From contig JAGZJD010000099.1 of NCBI GenBank assembly GCA_018365895.1, forward strand, positions 1 to 6,812: a stretch of 6,812 nt of DNA, written 5' to 3'. Positions 3,851 through 6,812 of this stretch are shown here, one piece after another (the first letter of the stretch is position 1; each line of letters opens with the position of its first letter). The translations under genes were made by a program, and so were the position numbers. This stretch comes from Lachnospiraceae bacterium. GTDB lineage: Bacteria > Bacillota_A > Clostridia > Lachnospirales > Lachnospiraceae. The notes under the pieces are model-generated. The model was not told the DNA's origin. It saw only the letters and a program-made list of their open reading frames with translations, and searched no databases.

Positions 3851-6812
3851 CTGGGGTGGAATCAGTCATAAAGAGCTTACATTCCATGAGCATGTGAATC
3901 TGTTCAGTGGAAAGAGCGGCTCCGGAAAATCTACAGTTATGGATGCGATCCAAGTGATTTTATACGGAAGTGTGGCATCTACATTTTTGAATAAGGCGGC
4001 GGATGATGCGAAAAACCGAAGAAGTGTTCTTAGTTATTTAAGAGGGGAGCAAAAAGACGGAACTGCAAATCGTGAAGGGACAGACTTTTGTTCACAGATC
4101 GTATTGGAAGTGGAAGATACGGCAACGAATATTGTTACCTGTATTGGAGCGATTTTTGAAGTCGGGAAAAATGATTTGGATCTAAAGCGTTATTTCTTTT
4201 TCAGTCATTCGGGAAGAATGCCGGAAGACGGCTATATTTCAGAAAACGGAAGTCCTTACACCATTTCCAGATTGAAAAAGTTGGTAGAACAAAGGAAGAT
4301 GTCAGAAGACAATCGGGGGAGAGGAGAAGTAAATCGTCTGTATCCGTCGAAAGAAGCGTATTTAAATACACTATATGATGTGGTGCTTGGTTATATTGAA
4401 CCGGGACGTTTTATGACGATGGAAAAAAGTGCGATCGCACTTCGGATGACCAATGGAACCGGTCAATTTATCCGTGATTACATGTTCCCCAAGAGTAAAG
4501 AAGGAACCGTTTCGGTTATCAGCGAACAGTTGGGTGCATACCGCGAAATTAAAGAGAGGGTAGAAGATCTGGAAAAGCGGATCGGAATGCTGGAAGAGAT
4601 AAATAGCCACAATCTGAAGCTGGTACAGTTGAAAACAGATGAAATTCGTACTCAGTCCATCTTAAAAGTGATCGCTATAGAGGGATTGAAGATTCAGCTG
4701 GAGGCCAAAAAGGAAGATTTAGAGTCGGCGATGGAATCGGCAAGACGATCAGAAGAAAAGTATCAGTCATTGGAAGCGAAGAAGAGCCAATGTGCAGCCG
4801 ATAAATTAGAAGTAGAATCACAGCTTCTCGCAAGCAACTATGGACAGAAAGAGAAGCAGTTAAAAGAAATCCGCAATACGATTCGGATTTTGGCAGAATA
4901 TTCCAAGCAGTGGAGAAATGTGCTTCACGGACTGGAAAAATGGAAAGAAAATGAAGAGATCAATAATTATCTGTCGAATCCGGCATTGCAGACAATGGAA
5001 GAGATAGAAAATGGAGATTTTACTGATGACCTTATAGAAAGACTTAAAAAGTATTTGAAAGATACGTTAGAAAATGTAGAAGAAGAGATCAGAGACTTAG
5101 AAGAAAACATCCGCAAAACGAGAAAAGAACTGAAAGAGAAAAAAGAGATTGTGGATGATTTAAAAAATGACAGAAAACCATACAGCAAAGAATTGAAAAA
5201 AGTAAGGGCAAGGCTGCAAAGCGAGCTGCGTGACCGATATGGACATCCTGTTCCGGTGGCGGTTTTTGCAGATTTATTTGATATTACAGACGAGAAGTGG
5301 AAAGAAGCCATAGAAGGCCGCCTCGGGAAGATAAAGTATAGTCTTGTTACTCCGCCGGAATACGCATTGGAAGCGGCTAAGATCTTCCGGAAAATGACCG
5401 GAAAAGAATTCGAAGAATTTAACGTGATCAACACTGCTGCGATTAAGAGAGACGAGCCGAAAGCGAAGGAGCACACCTTATATGAAGCAGTGGAAACAAA
5501 AGAAGGTTACGTTGATCTCTGCCTGAAACAGTATCTTGGAAGAATCGTAAAATGTGAGACCATTGAAGAACTTCATGAAGTAAGAGAAGGGGTGACACCG
5601 GATTGTTATTCTTACAGTAATTATATGTTCCGACATCTGCGGGAGAAAGATTACAGGCTTTATGCATGTATCGGTACAAAAGTGTCCAAAGCGAAATTAA
5701 AGGAGCTGGAGGATGAAGTCTACCGACTGGAAAACAGCCTGCTTGCAGATGAGCAGATGCAAAGCAGTTTAGCTGAAGCAAGAACTTATGAGCAGTTGCA
5801 GAATTACAGTACAGAACAGCTTGTAAATATGTCAAATGCAGCAGAGGAATTAGAGGAATATTATAGAAAAGAAGATGCTCTTATTCGGGAAATGAAAGAG
5901 CTTGATGAAGGGACTCTGATTCCGCAGCTAAAAGAAAAGAAGAAGCAATTAGAAGAGACAATGAGTCTGCTTGAAAAAGAAGCAAAAGAGACGGATGCCG
6001 AACGTCTGGCGCGGATCAAGGTACAGGCAAATGTGGAAACTGAGTTGAAAAATATAAGTGAGAAACTGGAAACGGAATTAGAAGGTTATGTTCCGAATGA
6101 GAGCATTGAGCAGGAAGTGCTTCAAGAATTAGAGACAAACCAAGAGCATATATACCGCAGACAGAAGCTAAAAGAATTAGAGAAGCTCAGACAGGAGATT
6201 GAAGCAGAATCAGACGGACGTGCCGAAGCACGGAATCATTTTAATAAAGCATATCCGGCGTATGGTTTTACAGGGATAGAACATGGAAATGAAGTATATG
6301 ATAAGGTGCTGGAACAGTGCAGGAAAGATTTTGAACCGAAATATAAGGAAGAATTTGAACAGCAGTACCGATTGGTATATCATACGCTTCGCGAAAATGT
6401 GATTGCTACGATTCATGGAGAAATCAAAGCAGCGTTCCGCCATAAGAGGGAAATTAACCGAATGCTTGCTAAAATCCGCTTTTCCGACAGTATTTACCAG
6501 ATTGACATTCTTCCGGCTGAAAATGAAAACCGACAGTTTTATGAAATGCTGATGGCGCCGGAACTTGACAGCAAAGTATTGGATGATCACGGATTTGAAG
6601 GACAGCTTAGTCTCGGTGAAGACGAATTTTATCAAAAATATGAAGCTCAGATTCTGCGGCTTACCGAAAAGTTCATGCCGCCAAGAGACGAAGACAGTGG
6701 GAAACGCACGCTTCACAAAGAAGAGATGGAGCGATATGCCGATTACCGCAACTATCTTACCTTTAGTATGTATGAGCAAGTGAAGGATGAAGATGGAAAT
6801 ATTCGAAAAAAT
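3807..6812 (+). CDS. jetC: Wadjet system SMC-like ATPase JetC, 3'-truncated by window edge
   Basis: Open frame of 1002 codons running off the right edge with no stop, read codon by codon. It is the MukB/SbcC-like motor of the Wadjet complex: the JetC dimer hydrolyses ATP and extrudes DNA loops to recognise small circular DNA. Order of parts: N-terminal head half with strand LTFHEHVNLFSG and Walker A GKSGSGKS (residues 35-42) followed by TVMDAIQVILYG; the SVLSYLRG segment shortly after, seen in related proteins; a charged coiled-coil arm (about 240-470); a hinge-like globular domain (about 480-625) containing VPVAVFADLFDITDEKW, AIEGRLGKIKYSLVTPPEY and YLGRIVKC; a returning coiled coil (about 626-805); and the start of the C-terminal head half (about 860 on), ending in ADYRNYLTFSMYEQV. 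In SMC-like relatives the ABC signature (SGGE type) and Walker B follow soon after this point, so about 90-150 residues are probably missing. The start at ATG 3807 has GAGGAG upstream and overlaps jetB by 44 nt. Confidence 0.9.
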   Translation, partial: MRQSKKIFTKMLLNNWGGISHKELTFHEHVNLFSGKSGSGKSTVMDAIQVILYGSVASTFLNKAADDAKNRRSVLSYLRGEQKDGTANREGTDFCSQIVLEVEDTATNIVTCIGAIFEVGKNDLDLKRYFFFSHSGRMPEDGYISENGSPYTISRLKKLVEQRKMSEDNRGRGEVNRLYPSKEAYLNTLYDVVLGYIEPGRFMTMEKSAIALRMTNGTGQFIRDYMFPKSKEGTVSVISEQLGAYREIKERVEDLEKRIGMLEEINSHNLKLVQLKTDEIRTQSILKVIAIEGLKIQLEAKKEDLESAMESARRSEEKYQSLEAKKSQCAADKLEVESQLLASNYGQKEKQLKEIRNTIRILAEYSKQWRNVLHGLEKWKENEEINNYLSNPALQTMEEIENGDFTDDLIERLKKYLKDTLENVEEEIRDLEENIRKTRKELKEKKEIVDDLKNDRKPYSKELKKVRARLQSELRDRYGHPVPVAVFADLFDITDEKWKEAIEGRLGKIKYSLVTPPEYALEAAKIFRKMTGKEFEEFNVINTAAIKRDEPKAKEHTLYEAVETKEGYVDLCLKQYLGRIVKCETIEELHEVREGVTPDCYSYSNYMFRHLREKDYRLYACIGTKVSKAKLKELEDEVYRLENSLLADEQMQSSLAEARTYEQLQNYSTEQLVNMSNAAEELEEYYRKEDALIREMKELDEGTLIPQLKEKKKQLEETMSLLEKEAKETDAERLARIKVQANVETELKNISEKLETELEGYVPNESIEQEVLQELETNQEHIYRRQKLKELEKLRQEIEAESDGRAEARNHFNKAYPAYGFTGIEHGNEVYDKVLEQCRKDFEPKYKEEFEQQYRLVYHTLRENVIATIHGEIKAAFRHKREINRMLAKIRFSDSIYQIDILPAENENRQFYEMLMAPELDSKVLDDHGFEGQLSLGEDEFYQKYEAQILRLTEKFMPPRDEDSGKRTLHKEEMERYADYRNYLTFSMYEQVKDEDGNIRKN

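Noticed and set aside
4967..5476. Minus-strand frame opposite jetC, very rich in S and F
   Set aside because: It is the reverse complement of coiled-coil codons (GAA, AAA, GAG), which gives S/F/L-rich spurious frames; no start signals.
6210..6779. Minus-strand frame of 189 codons opposite the 3' part of jetC
   Set aside because: It overlaps the conserved C-terminal head of jetC entirely and shows no coherent domain or ribosome site.

Overview
The window looks like a piece of a low-to-moderate GC Firmicutes chromosome, most likely a gut Clostridia of the Lachnospiraceae type. The grounds are AT-rich coding sequence, strong purine-rich Shine-Dalgarno sites (AGGGG, AAAGGAG, GAGGAG), a TTG start, and the protein families present. 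All real genes are on the + strand, tightly packed, with no stretch over 300 bases lacking a gene. I saw no RNA gene, insertion sequence, CRISPR array or clear terminator.

Left part (1-1739): two membrane proteins of ordinary chromosomal type. The first is the C-terminal three quarters of an AI-2E/PerM family permease (similar to the sporulation-associated YtvI group), running in from the left edge. The second is a complete ZIP family divalent metal transporter with the two conserved metal-site motifs HNIPEG and QNFPEG.

Right part (1753-6812): an operon that I read as a Wadjet (JetABCD) plasmid-defence system, a relative of the MukBEF/MksBEF SMC complexes. A near-consensus promoter starts 14 nt after the ZIP stop codon. 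It is followed by jetA (kleisin-like subunit, TTG start), jetB (KITE/MukE-like subunit, abutting jetA with no gap) and jetC (SMC-like ATPase, overlapping jetB by 44 nt). The window ends inside jetC, just before the expected ABC signature and Walker B motifs. The nuclease subunit JetD, expected next, is not visible. JetA and JetB do not look like the DUF3375/DUF4194 pair of type I systems. They resemble the clostridial families I know as DUF5716 and DUF6063, so this is one of the less studied Wadjet subtypes.

As known for the family, JetA, JetB and JetC form a DNA-loop-extruding motor that senses small circular DNA, and JetD then cuts it. Here the coupled translation signals (zero gap, then overlap) fit production of the three core subunits from one transcript.
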